Assembly (NCBI GenBank): GCA_963842155.1
Contig: CAWJFP010000012.1
Span: forward strand, 1-64,000
Direction: 5' to 3'
DNA: 64,000 nucleotides
From: CAWJFP01 sp963842155
GTDB taxonomy: Bacteria > Pseudomonadota > Alphaproteobacteria > JACZXZ01
Shown here: piece after piece, positions 34,972 to 44,259 of the stretch
How the letters are laid out: every line of letters starts with the position of its first letter
Position numbering within the stretch: the first letter of the stretch is position 1
Program-made: the position numbers and the translations under genes
Notes under the pieces: generated by a model
The model's input: only the letters and a program-made list of their open reading frames with translations
What the model was told of the DNA's origin: nothing
Database searches by the model: none

Positions 34972-35674
34972 CTATCGCAGGAGCTGCAGCGCCTCGCGCA
35001 GCTTGTCGGCCGCGGGGTTGGCGAAGCGATGCTCGAAGATGATGCCGCGCGACGTGGCGTTGGGTCCGTAGAGCTCGCTGTCGAAGTCGTCGCGCTTGGC
35101 GATCACCGCGCCGTCGAGCGAGGCGCCGAGGAAGAGGCCCTGGTTGCGCGCGAAGGTCACCACGTCGGCCCCCGCCGCCGTCGTGGTGTCGCCTTGCACG
35201 CCTTGGCCGGCCGGCCCGACCGCGGCGCTCAGATCGACGCCGAGCTTGACCTTGTTGTCGACGATCGCCTCGAAGTCCGCGCTCGCTCATGATCGCCAGC
35301 ACCGCCTCCGAATTCTGGACGCCGATCTGCAAGCCGACGCTGCCCGTGCCGATGACGAAGAAGGCCGGGTAGCCCCAGGCGCCTTTCGCGTCCTTGGCGA
35401 CCAGCACCCCGGTGCCGCCCTGCGCGCCGAAGAGGAAGGCGGCCTTGAGCTGGCTGGGGATGATGAGCACGGCCCTGGCCTGCCTGACCTGCGCGCGCAG
35501 CGCGCTAAAATTGGGGTCGTTGATCATGCTCTCGAAGGTGATTCGCGCTTGGGCGACAAGCGCCGCGGCGTCCGATTCGGCGCGGGCGGGTACGGCTGCC
35601 GCGATCGCGAGCGCGTAGCCGGCGACGAGAAGCAGGGCGAATATCATACGGTGGGTGAGATGACGCATGTCCAT
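34972..35674 (-). CDS. SYLF-domain (Ysc84-like) lipid-binding protein, one +1 frameshift
   Basis: About 233 residues after removing one base. A signal peptide (MIFALLLVAGYALAIAAAVPARA) is followed by the SYLF domain: VLIIPSQLKAAFLFGAQGGTGVLVAKD, WGYPAFFVIGTGSVGLQIGVQ. The break comes at 35278-35282. The domain then continues FEAIVDNKVKLGVDLSAAVG and GLFLGASLDGAVIAKRDD, ending in EALQLLR. SYLF proteins bind phosphoinositides or other lipids; the exported bacterial ones are poorly understood. ATG at 35674 has GAGGGGG upstream; 35668 is an alternative. Confidence 0.82.
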
Positions 35675-35877
35675 GGCCCCCTCGGGTAAAAGGGAAAGGA
35701 TGCAGCGACGGCTCAATGCGCCGATAATACCATCGGGCCGCGACCGCGACCATCCCTGGCCGAGCCGCGCAGCGGGTAGACGCGGGCATGCGAGAAGCGC
35801 TAAAAGACTGCCCCCGGAGCCCTGTCCAAAGGGCCACGGGGCAATTTTCGAACGCCGACCAGTCGACGATCCGGCCT

Positions 35878-35970
35878 GGAGCGATGGGTGAGTGGCTGAT
35901 ACCAGCGGTTTGCTAAACCGCCATACGGGGTTAACCCGTATCGAGGGTTCGAATCCCTCTCGCTCCGCCA
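35878..35970 (+). tRNA. tRNA-Ser (anticodon GCU)
   Basis: A 7-bp acceptor stem (GGAGCGA / TCGCTCC), a D arm with GGGTGAGTGGCTGATACC, a GCGGT/ACCGC anticodon stem with loop TTGCTAA (anticodon GCT in DNA), a long class II variable arm (CATACGGGGTTAACCCGTATCG) and a T arm with GGTTCGAATCC. The CCA end is encoded. It reads AGC/AGU codons. It lies between the SYLF gene and the catabolic cluster, and such tRNA genes are frequent integration sites. Confidence 0.97.
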
Positions 35971-36066
35971 ATTTCCAATCCGCCGCCGTGGAGGCCGCTC
36001 TTGGCGTCACGCCGTCGCGCAAGGTCGCATCCTGACGCACGAATCCGGCAAGGAGGAGCGTAGGAA

Positions 36067-37218
36067 ATGGCGCTGCATTTCTCGAAAGCGGAGTACGAGG
36101 GCCGACAGAAGCGGGTCCGCGCGCGCGTGGCCGAGGCCGGCCTTCACGGCCTCCTGATCTTTCGCCAAGAAAGCATGTACTATCTGACCGGCTACGACAC
36201 CAGCGGTTACAGCATGTTTCAGGGGCTGTATTTCGGCGCGGATGGCCGTCTTGCGCTGCTCACCCGCTCAGCCGATCAACGCCAGTCGCGGCTGACCTCG
36301 GTGATCGAGGACATCCGCATCTGGGCCGACCGGGAGAACGCAAACCCAGCCGAGGATCTCCGCGACATGCTCGAAGAGTTCGGCTGCAGAGGCGGGCGCA
36401 TCGGCGTCGAGTATCACGCCTATGGCTTCACGGCCCAGCGCGGCAGGCTCGTCGACAGCACGTTCGCGGGGTTCTGCACCCTGGTGGACGCCTCGGACAT
36501 CGTCAGGCTCGAGCGGCTCGTGAAGAGCCCGGTGGAGCTCGACTATTTCCGCGCCGCGGGCAGGCTCGCCGACGAGGCTCTGGGCGTGGCGGCGCGGATG
36601 ACGAGGCCGGGGGCAGCACTCGGACGCGTCTACGGAGAAATGATGAACGTCGTCATGAGCGGCGATGGCGACCCCTCCGCGAGCCGCTGGCCCATGGGAG
36701 CGGGGAGCGAGGCGCTGATGGTGCGCTATCATACCGGCCACGGCACGGTCGGCGCGAACGACCAGGTCCAGTTCGAGTTTGCCGCCTCCTACCGCCATTA
36801 CCATGCCGCGCTGATGACGGTGATGCTGACGGGACGGCCCGATCCCCGCCATCGCGACATGTTCGAGGCCTGCGCCGAGGCGCTCGCCGCCTGCGAGGAG
36901 GCGCTTAGGCCGGGGAACAGCGTCGGCGCGCTCTTTGATGCCCATGCCAGGGTTCTGACGAAATCCGGATACGGCGAGCATTTCCTCAAGGCCTGCGGCT
37001 ACACGATGGGCGCGACCTACCCTCCGACCTGGATGGACTGGCCGATGGTCTATGAGGGCAACAGCGAAATCCTCGCCCCCAACATGGTGTTTTTTCTCCA
37101 CATGGTCCTGCTCGACAGCGCTACCGGGCTGGCGATGTCGCTGGGAGAGACGGCGATCGTCACGGAGCGCGCCTGCGAGCTCGTCACCCATGCGCCGCGC
37201 GAGCTCATCGTCAACTGA
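36067..37218 (+). CDS. M24-family protein, creatinase-like, metal ligands apparently lost
   Basis: 383 residues with the pita-bread fold. The N-terminal creatinase domain includes YYLTGYDTSGYSMFQGLYF. In the C-terminal domain the metal-binding positions of aminopeptidase P are not conserved: the strand reads QVQFEFAASYRHYHAALMTVM, where two Asp ligands are expected. Metal-free members include creatinase, which hydrolyses creatine, and ectoine hydrolases are related. So it is probably a small-molecule C-N hydrolase rather than a peptidase. It is the first gene of the catabolic cluster, with GGAGG upstream of its ATG. Confidence 0.75.
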   Translation: MALHFSKAEYEGRQKRVRARVAEAGLHGLLIFRQESMYYLTGYDTSGYSMFQGLYFGADGRLALLTRSADQRQSRLTSVIEDIRIWADRENANPAEDLRDMLEEFGCRGGRIGVEYHAYGFTAQRGRLVDSTFAGFCTLVDASDIVRLERLVKSPVELDYFRAAGRLADEALGVAARMTRPGAALGRVYGEMMNVVMSGDGDPSASRWPMGAGSEALMVRYHTGHGTVGANDQVQFEFAASYRHYHAALMTVMLTGRPDPRHRDMFEACAEALAACEEALRPGNSVGALFDAHARVLTKSGYGEHFLKACGYTMGATYPPTWMDWPMVYEGNSEILAPNMVFFLHMVLLDSATGLAMSLGETAIVTERACELVTHAPRELIVN

Positions 37219-37261
37219 TCCGCGGGCGTGGGGCATGACGGCAAGAAACGGGAGCCGGCCG

Positions 37262-38164
37262 ATGATTGCAAATACGATACCTTGGCCCAACGGAGCGCGC
37301 TGCGCCGTCGCCGTCACCTGGGACATGGACGCCGATAGCGGCCTCAACTGGTACAATCGCGAGACGGCGGATAACCTGATAGCGACCCAATCCTACGTCC
37401 GCTACGACCCGCTCATCGCCATCCCCCGGATCGCGGCACAGCTCGCGCGGCTCGACATGCGCCAGACCTTCTTCGTTCCGGGCTGGTGCATCGAGAAATA
37501 TCCCGCGGAGATCGATCTCCTGTTGAAGAACGGCAACGAGATCGCGCTGCACGGCTACCTGCATGAGCGCTCCAACGAGCTTTCGGCGGAGGATGAGCGC
37601 TATTGGCTGCAGCGCGCGATCGCCGCCTATACCAAGCACGTCGGGAAGCCGCCCCGGGGCTGGCGCGCGCCGAGCTTCGCCTTCTCGAAATATTCGCTGC
37701 GCTATCTGATCGATGCGGGCTTCGACTACGATTCCTCGCTCATGGGGGACGACATCCCCTATGCTCTGCGCGAGGGCGGCGATCTGCTGCTAGAATTTCC
37801 GACCGACTGGACGCTCGACGACTGGCCGCACTACGTCCACAACCGCGACTTCCGCTACACCATGCCGATCTCGGCGCCGCAGAAGGCGATCGAGGTCTTC
37901 CGCGCCGAATTCGACGCCGCATGGGAGTATGGCGGGCTCTGGATCTGCGTGTGGCATCCCTTCGTCTCGGGTCGGCTCGCGCGCCTCAGGGCGGCACTCG
38001 AGCTGATCGCCTACATGCAAGCGAAGGGCGGCGTATGGTTCGCTCGCCTGGAGGAGGTCTGCGACCATGTGCGGAAGCTCATGGCGGAGAAGACATGGCA
38101 GCCCCGCGTCGAGACGCTGCCGCTCTACCGCTCGCCGCTTCCCGAGTTCACCCAGGACCGCTGA
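37262..38164 (+). CDS. Polysaccharide-deacetylase-fold (CE4/PuuE-like) hydrolase
   Basis: 300 residues of the NodB homology fold. The metal Asp sits in VTWDMDADSG, and the His pair in IALHGYLHERSNELS. Later motifs GWRAPSFAFSKYSLRYLIDAGFDYDSSLMGDDIPY and WHPF are those of the cytoplasmic PuuE/HpPgdA-like branch, whose members act on small cyclic amides such as allantoin or cyclic imides. There is no signal peptide, which fits a metabolic rather than a wall role. The ATG at 37262 has GGAG 7 bases upstream. It lies 43 bp after the M24 gene. Confidence 0.78.
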   Translation: MIANTIPWPNGARCAVAVTWDMDADSGLNWYNRETADNLIATQSYVRYDPLIAIPRIAAQLARLDMRQTFFVPGWCIEKYPAEIDLLLKNGNEIALHGYLHERSNELSAEDERYWLQRAIAAYTKHVGKPPRGWRAPSFAFSKYSLRYLIDAGFDYDSSLMGDDIPYALREGGDLLLEFPTDWTLDDWPHYVHNRDFRYTMPISAPQKAIEVFRAEFDAAWEYGGLWICVWHPFVSGRLARLRAALELIAYMQAKGGVWFARLEEVCDHVRKLMAEKTWQPRVETLPLYRSPLPEFTQDR

Positions 38165-38330
38165 GGACAAGTATCGCACGCTGCCAGAACATTCCTGTTG
38201 AGAAAATCCTTGTTGGCAACGGCACAAAAACCTTCCTACATTTGGCAAGCAGGTTAAGATCGCTCCAACGTCCGCCGACGCCTTCGTCGCCGGAGCCCGT
38301 CCGTCAACCGTAGAGAAAAGGAGAGGCTTC

Positions 38331-39164
38331 ATGCCCAAGGCCTTGTCCGTCGAAGCCATCGAGCATTTCAAGGATCACGGCTATTTTTTCCCGGTGCCGG
38401 TGCTCGGTGCCACGGAAGCGCGGCGCTGCCGCGAGCAATTCGCAGCCTTCGAAGCACATGAGGGCGGCGCCATCAAAGGCCAGCGGCGCAACAAATCGCA
38501 CCTCTTCCTCAAATGGCTCGACGAGCTCGTCCATCACCCCGCCATCCTCGACGCGATCGAGGATGTCATCGGACCCAACATCCTGCTCTATCATGCGCAA
38601 TGGTTCGTCAAGGAGCCCCACACCGTCGATTTCGTCTCGCTTCACCAGGATTCGGCCTATTGGGACCTCGATCGTCCGGACGGCGTCTCGGCCTGGTATG
38701 CGTTCGGCGACAGCGACGTCGAGAATGGCTGCATGCAGGTCATTCCCGACACCCACAAGCTGCTGCTCGACCATGAAGAGAAGGTCGAGCCCACCAACAT
38801 GCTGTGGCGCGGCCAGACGGTGAGCAATCCTCTGGACAAATCGAAGCTCGTCGATTTCGTGCTCAAGGCCGGCGAGATGTCGCTGCATCACGCGCGCATC
38901 GTCCACGGTTCCGGGCCCAACAACTCCGGCCGCCGCCGCATCGGCTATTCGATCCGCTACATCCCCACTTACGTGAAGCGCGTGGGGCCGCGCGACAGCG
39001 CCATGCTGGTCCGCGGCGTCGACGATTACCATCATTTCGACCTCGAGTCGCGGCCAGCCTATGATTACGATCCCGCGGCCGAGCGCCTGCATCGGGACAT
39101 CACGACCCGCTATATGGCGAACTATCTCTCCGCCCAGGTGGAGAGCAAGCGGGCGACGGCCTAG
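38331..39164 (+). CDS. Phytanoyl-CoA dioxygenase (PhyH) family Fe(II)/2-oxoglutarate oxygenase
   Basis: 277 residues with a double-stranded beta-helix. The iron ligands are visible: His and Asp in SLHQDSAYW, and the distal His in HHARIVHGSGPNNSGRRR, whose Arg should bind 2-oxoglutarate. Bacterial members hydroxylate a wide range of small molecules, and the substrate cannot be inferred. The ATG at 38331 follows a strong AAAAGGAGAGG site. The 166-bp gap before it is A+T-richer than its surroundings (38190-38260), suggesting a promoter here. Confidence 0.85.
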   Translation: MPKALSVEAIEHFKDHGYFFPVPVLGATEARRCREQFAAFEAHEGGAIKGQRRNKSHLFLKWLDELVHHPAILDAIEDVIGPNILLYHAQWFVKEPHTVDFVSLHQDSAYWDLDRPDGVSAWYAFGDSDVENGCMQVIPDTHKLLLDHEEKVEPTNMLWRGQTVSNPLDKSKLVDFVLKAGEMSLHHARIVHGSGPNNSGRRRIGYSIRYIPTYVKRVGPRDSAMLVRGVDDYHHFDLESRPAYDYDPAAERLHRDITTRYMANYLSAQVESKRATA

Positions 39165-39201
39165 ATCCCGGATGCGCGGGCCGTCAGAGGGAGAGGTCGA
39201 G

Positions 39202-40479
39202 GTGACGGTCAGCGGCAGCAACGCTCTCCCCGAGGACGGGTCGCTGGCGGCACTCGGCTATGTCTGGCCCGAACAGGGCCTCGCCCGCGTCCCCGACTGG
39301 GTCTATACCAGCGAGGAGATCTATGCGCGCGAGGTCGAGCGCATCTTCCAGGGGCCGACCTGGAATTTCGTCGCGCTCGAGGCCGAGATCGCCGCGCCCG
39401 GCGCGTTCAAGCGCTCCTTTGCCGGGCCCACGCCGGTGGTGGTGGCGCGCGCCCAGGACGGCTCGATCCATGTCTTCGAGAATCGCTGCGCCCATCGCGG
39501 CGCCGAGTTGTGCCGTCCCTACAGCGGCAAGGCGAACGAGTTCATCTGCCCCTATCACCAATGGACCTACGATCTGACGGGAACGCTCATCGGCGTGCCT
39601 TTCCGCCGCGGCCTGAAGCGCCGCGGCGGCATGCCGGCAAGCTTCAAGCTCGAGGAGCATGGCCTGCGCAAGCTCAAGGTCGCCACGCGCGGCGGCGTCG
39701 TCTTCGCCTCCTTCGATCCCGCGATGGAGCCGCTCGAGGATTATCTCGGCCCCGACATCCTGGCCGATTTCGACGCCACCTTCGACGGCCGCAAGCTGAA
39801 GGTCCTCGGCTACTACCGCAACAGCTTGCCGGCCAATTGGAAGATGTATCACGAGAACCTCAAGGACCCCTATCACGCGACCCTGCTGCACACCTATCTG
39901 GTGAGCTTCGGGCTGCTCGTCGCCGGCAACAAATCGGCGATGATCGTCGATCCGAAGGGGCGGCACGGCACCATGGCCTCGGCCAAGGGCGAGGAGAGCC
40001 TCGCCGTGGACCAAGGTGCGAAGAGCGAGATGCGGGCCTTCCAGGAGGGGCTCACGCTCGCCGACGGCCGCATCCTCGACTACGTGAAGGAATTCGACTC
40101 GCCCTGGTCGGTCACCATGCAGACGATCTGGCCCACCATGATCGTGCAGCGCGAGCTGAACACGCTCGGCACCCGGCAGATCGTGCCCCATGGCCCCAAC
40201 GCGTTCACCATGATCTGGACCATGTTCGGCTATGAAGGCGACAGCGAGGAGATGACGCGCCATCGCCTGCGCCAGGGCAATCTGATGGGCCCCGCCGGAT
40301 TCCTCGGGCTCGAGGACAATGAGGCGATGAAGTTCGTGCAGGACGGCGTGCGCAAGTCCACGCCCGGGGCAAGCCTGCTCGAGCTGGGCGGGGTGGAGGA
40401 GGGCAGCTCGACCACCCTCATCACCGAGGCGGCGATCCGCTCCATGTATCGCCATTGGCGCGAGGTCATGGGTCTCTGA
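39202..40479 (+). CDS. Rieske ring-hydroxylating oxygenase, alpha subunit
   Basis: 425 residues. The Rieske [2Fe-2S] site is CAHRGAELC...CPYHQW (CxH-x17-CxxH). The mononuclear iron site is DPYHATLLH preceded by NWKMYHENLKD, with the bridging Asp present. These enzymes add O2 across aromatic rings. No ferredoxin or reductase gene lies in the window, so electrons must come from elsewhere. GTG at 39202 is chosen because AGAGGGAGAGG lies 5 bases before it; ATG 39172 adds 10 residues. The gene precedes its beta subunit by 5 bp. Confidence 0.87.
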   Translation: MTVSGSNALPEDGSLAALGYVWPEQGLARVPDWVYTSEEIYAREVERIFQGPTWNFVALEAEIAAPGAFKRSFAGPTPVVVARAQDGSIHVFENRCAHRGAELCRPYSGKANEFICPYHQWTYDLTGTLIGVPFRRGLKRRGGMPASFKLEEHGLRKLKVATRGGVVFASFDPAMEPLEDYLGPDILADFDATFDGRKLKVLGYYRNSLPANWKMYHENLKDPYHATLLHTYLVSFGLLVAGNKSAMIVDPKGRHGTMASAKGEESLAVDQGAKSEMRAFQEGLTLADGRILDYVKEFDSPWSVTMQTIWPTMIVQRELNTLGTRQIVPHGPNAFTMIWTMFGYEGDSEEMTRHRLRQGNLMGPAGFLGLEDNEAMKFVQDGVRKSTPGASLLELGGVEEGSSTTLITEAAIRSMYRHWREVMGL

Positions 40480-40484
40480 CCGCG

Positions 40485-40997
40485 ATGCTCAAGGGTTTTT
40501 CCAAGGGCATCGTCGCGCCCGAGCTTGCACCGGCGCTGCGCGCCGAGATCGAGGCATTCAACGTCGAATACTGCGCGGCGCTCGACGAGGGGCGGCTCGC
40601 GGACTGGCCGGGTTTCTTCACGGAGGACGCCCTCTATCGCATCACCGCGCGCGAGAACGCCGATGCCGACCTGCCGGTCGGGCTCGTCTATTGCGAAGGC
40701 ATGGGCATGCTGCGCGACCGCGCGCTCTCGATCGAGAAGACGGCCATGTTCGCGCCCCGCTACCTGCTGCATTACGTGAGCAATCTGCGCCTGCTCGCGG
40801 CGGACGCGGCCGGCGCCGTCTCCGCCCAGGCCAACTATCTCGTGCTGCAGACCCTGGTCGACGAGAAGACCACGATCCATCAGGCCGGGCGCTATTTCGA
40901 CCGTTTCGACCGCCAGGGCGGACGACTGCTCTTGCGCGAGCGCCACTGCGTCTACGATACCCTCCTGATCGACAATTCGCTCGTCTATCCGGTGTGA
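40485..40997 (+). CDS. Rieske ring-hydroxylating oxygenase, beta subunit
   Basis: A 170-residue NTF2-like (SnoaL-fold) small subunit: EIEAFNVEYCAALDEGRLADWPGFFTEDALYRITAREN is the typical opening, and HCVYDTLLIDNSLVYPV the typical end. It has no catalytic metal and stabilises the alpha3-beta3 hexamer. The start ATG at 40485 lies 5 bp after the alpha-subunit stop and lacks a strong ribosome site, so coupled translation is likely. A longer in-frame start at 40455 overlaps the alpha gene. Confidence 0.87.
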   Translation: MLKGFSKGIVAPELAPALRAEIEAFNVEYCAALDEGRLADWPGFFTEDALYRITARENADADLPVGLVYCEGMGMLRDRALSIEKTAMFAPRYLLHYVSNLRLLAADAAGAVSAQANYLVLQTLVDEKTTIHQAGRYFDRFDRQGGRLLLRERHCVYDTLLIDNSLVYPV

Positions 40998-41050
40998 CGC
41001 CCGGCCGTCCGCGTGTTAGCCTCTGGGAAAACCATGGTGGAGCCCACGTC

Positions 41051-43407
41051 ATGACGGCCCAAGGCATCGGCGCGCGCCTGTTGCGCAAGGAGGACGCGCG
41101 CTATCTCCACGGCCGCGGCAGTTTCGTCTCCGACATGGTGCTGCCGGGTCAAAGCGAGGTCGCCTTCCTGCGCAGCCCGGTCGCGCATGCGCGCCTCCTC
41201 CGCATCGTAAAGCCCACAGGCCTCGAGAGCTCGGTCTTCGTCTGGGGCGACCTCGCGGGCGTGAAGCCGGTCACGGCGCCCTCGACCCTGCCGGGCTACA
41301 AGCTCTCGACCCATTACCCGCTCGCGCACGGCAAGCTGCGTTTCGTGGGCGAGCCGGTGGCGCTGGCGATAGCGCCCTCGCGCGCCGCGGCCGAGGACAT
41401 CGCGGAGCGGGTCGAGCTCGAGATCGACGAGCTGCCCGCGATCGTCGACGCGCATGAGGCGCGGGCCAACCGCGCGCTGCGCGTGCATGAGGAATGGGAC
41501 GACAATCTCTTCCTCACCCTCGAATACGAGAAGGGCTTCGAGGCCCTGTCGCGCCAGGCCGCCGTCGTCGTCGAGCGCGAGGTCACCATGGCGCGCCAGG
41601 CCATGATGCCGCTCGAGGGCAAGGCGGCGGTCGCCTATTGGGACGAGCGCGCCGATCAGCTACGTGCTCTACAGCTCGACGCAAGTGCCGCACATGATCC
41701 GCATCGGCCTGGCCGAGACGCTCGGGTCTCCCGGAGGGACGCATTCGGGTCGTGGCGCCCGACGTAGGCGGCGCCTTCGGCTATAAATGCGTGCTGCATC
41801 CCGAGGAGATCTGCGTCGCTTGGCTGGCGCTCACCTTCCGCCGGCCCTTCCGCTACGTCGAGGACCGCCGCGAGCATCTCGTCGCCGGCGCCAATGCGCG
41901 TCAGCATCACTACAAGCTGAAGGCCTATGCCGACCCGCGCGGCCGTCTGCTCGCGCTCGACGCCGAGATCACCATCGACGGCGGCGCCTATTCCAACTGG
42001 CCCTTCACCATCGGCCTCGAGCCGGGGCAGGCCACCGGCAACCTGCCGGGCCCTTACGCCTTCCAGGGCTATCGCTGCAAAACCTATTGCGTCGCGACGA
42101 ACAAGCCGGGCTTCCTGCCCTATCGCGGCGTCGCGCGGACAAGCGTCTGCTTCGCCATGGAGCTGCTGATGGACGCCGTCGCGCGCAAGGTGGGCCGCGA
42201 GCCCTGGGAGGTGCGGCACGACAATCTCGTGCCGGCCGCCGCCATGCCCTACGACAACGTCACGCGCAAGCATTACGACAGCGGCGACTACCAGCGCAGC
42301 CTGCTCGCGGCGCGCGACAAGATCGGCTTCGAAAGCTGGCGCGAGCGTCAGCGCGCGCCGGAGCCCGACGGCCGCCTCATCGGCATCGGCTTCGCCTCCT
42401 ATTGCGAGCAATCGGCCCATGGCACCAGCGTCTTCGCCTCCTGGGGCCTGCCGGTGATCCCGGGCTACGACCAGGCGACGGCGCTGGTGACGCCGGGCGG
42501 CGGGCTCGAGCTCAGGGTCGGCGTCCATTCGCACGGCCAGGGCATGGAGACCACGCTCGCGCAGATCGCGCATGAGGTGACCGGCATCGACGTCGCGAAG
42601 ATCAAGGTCGTGCATGGCGATACCGGCCTCACGCCTTTCTCGACCGGCACCTATGCCTCGCGCAGCATCGTCATGGCGGGCGGCGCGGTGGGGCGCGCCT
42701 GCGAGACGCTGCTGCCGCGCTTCGTCGCCATCGGCGCGCATCTCATGCAATGCGCCGTCAGCACGGCGCGGTACGAGGGCGGGCGGGTCGTCGGTCCGCA
42801 GGCCTCGGTCTCGATCGAGGAGATCGCCGACGTCTGGTATCGCCGTCCCGACCGGCTGCCGCCGGACGTCGATCTCGGGGGGCTCGAGGCCACGGTCGGC
42901 TACCGGCCCAAGGTCGATACCGGCGCGTTCGCCTATGCCTCGCATGCCGGCGTCGTCGCCGTGGATCCCCAGCTTGGCCATGTCGAGATCCTGGACTACG
43001 TCATCGTCGAGGATTGCGGCCGCATGGTGAACCCGATGGTGGTCGAGGGCCAGACCATCGGCGGCGTCGCGCAAGGCATCGGGACGGCGATGTACGAGGA
43101 AAGCCCCTACGACGCGAACGGCCAGCCGCTCGCCTCCACCTTGGCCGACTATCTGCTGCCGGGCGCCACCGAGGTGCCGAAGGTGCGCCTCCACCATAGC
43201 GAGACGCCGTCTCCCTACACGGCGTTCGGCATCAAGGGGATGGGCGAGGGCGGCGCCATCGCGCCCCCGGCCGTGATCTTCAATGCCGTCAACGATGCGC
43301 TGCGCGGCCTGGGGGTGGAGCTCTCGGAGACGCCGCTGACGCCGCGCCGCCTGCTTGCGGCGCTCGCGCAGGCGCGGGCCGCGCGCAAGGAGCCGGCCGC
43401 CTCATGA
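41051..43407 (+). CDS. Xanthine-dehydrogenase-family molybdenum subunit, two +1 frameshifts
   Basis: About 784 residues after two single-base corrections (41661-41663 and 41724-41727). Order: N-terminal domain (RLLRKEDARYLHGRGSFVSD), GEPVALAIAPSRAAAEDIAE, then the cofactor-binding core beginning VAPDVGGAFGYKC and ending IKGMGEGGAIAPPAV, whose Glu fits the catalytic base. The loop AYRCSFR of form I CO dehydrogenase is absent (PYRGVARTS instead), so it is not a CO dehydrogenase. It should hydroxylate an aromatic or N-heterocycle, or oxidise an aldehyde, using Mo-molybdopterin cytosine dinucleotide. It overlaps the FAD gene by ATGA. Confidence 0.85.
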
Positions 43408-44259
43408 AGGCCGCCGCCTTCGACTATTTGCGGCCGCGCGATCTCGACGAAGCGGCGCATGCGCTCGCGCAAGGCGGCGAGCCTGGCAATGGCCCCGGCC
43501 ATCGGCATGCGAAGCTCCTCGCCGGCGGCCAGTCGCTCGGGCCGATGCTCAATTTGCGCCTAGCGCGCCCCAGCCTGTTGATCGACATCTCGCGGCTCGA
43601 GAGCTCTGCGTGCGATCGAGGATCGCGGCGATCGCTGGCGCATCGGCGCCGCCGTGACCCATGCGCGCATCGAGGACGCCGACGGCGCGCTCAAGGGCGG
43701 CGATCTGCTGCGCGAGGTGGCCCGCCAGATCGCCTATCGCTCGGTGCGCAATCGCGGCACCATCGGCGGCAGCCTGGCGCATGCCGACCCCGCTGGCGAC
43801 TGGCCCCTTGCGCTTGCCGTCCTCGGCGCCGAGGTGCATCTGCGCGGCGCCGCGGGCGAGCGGATCGTCGCGGCCGACCGCTTCATGCTGGGCGCCTTCA
43901 CGACCGCGCTCGGCGAGGACGAGCTGCTGCTGGCCATCGAGCTGCCGAAGCCGTCGGCCGCCGCGCGAACCGGCTACTACAAGTTCTGCCGCAAGCCGGG
44001 CGAGTTCGCCGAGGCCAGCGCCGCCGTTCTGCTCGACCGCGAGCGGGGCGTCGCGCGGATCTTCCTGGGCGCGCTCGACGGCGCGCCGCAGCCGCTGCCC
44101 GCGCTCGCGCGCGAGATCGCCGAGCGCGGCATGGCCGCGGCCGCACCGGCGGCGCTGGGCGAGGCGCTCGCGGCGACGTTGCCCCGGCTCGACCCGATCG
44201 AGCGGGGCATGCGGGCGGCGGTATTGGGGCGCGCGCTCAAGCAGGCGCTTTCCCCATGA
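43404..44259 (+). CDS. FAD-binding subunit of the molybdenum hydroxylase, one +1 frameshift
   Basis: The CoxM-like subunit, about 284 residues with one base removed at 43603-43606. MKAAAFDYLRPRDLDEA, AGGQSLGPMLNLRLARP (FAD pyrophosphate loop) and LIDISRLES precede the break. RAIEDRGDRWRIGAAVTHAR, NRGTIGGSLAHADPAGDWP (second FAD motif) and KFCRKPGEFAEASAAV follow it. It passes electrons from the iron-sulfur subunit to an acceptor. It is overlapped on both sides by ATGA (Mo subunit before, iron-sulfur subunit after), so the three form one translational unit. Confidence 0.85.

Noticed and set aside
38190..38260. Sigma-54-type promoter before the PhyH gene
   Set aside because: TGGCA occurs twice, but neither copy has TTGC at the required spacing. 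Only a general A+T-rich promoter area can be claimed.
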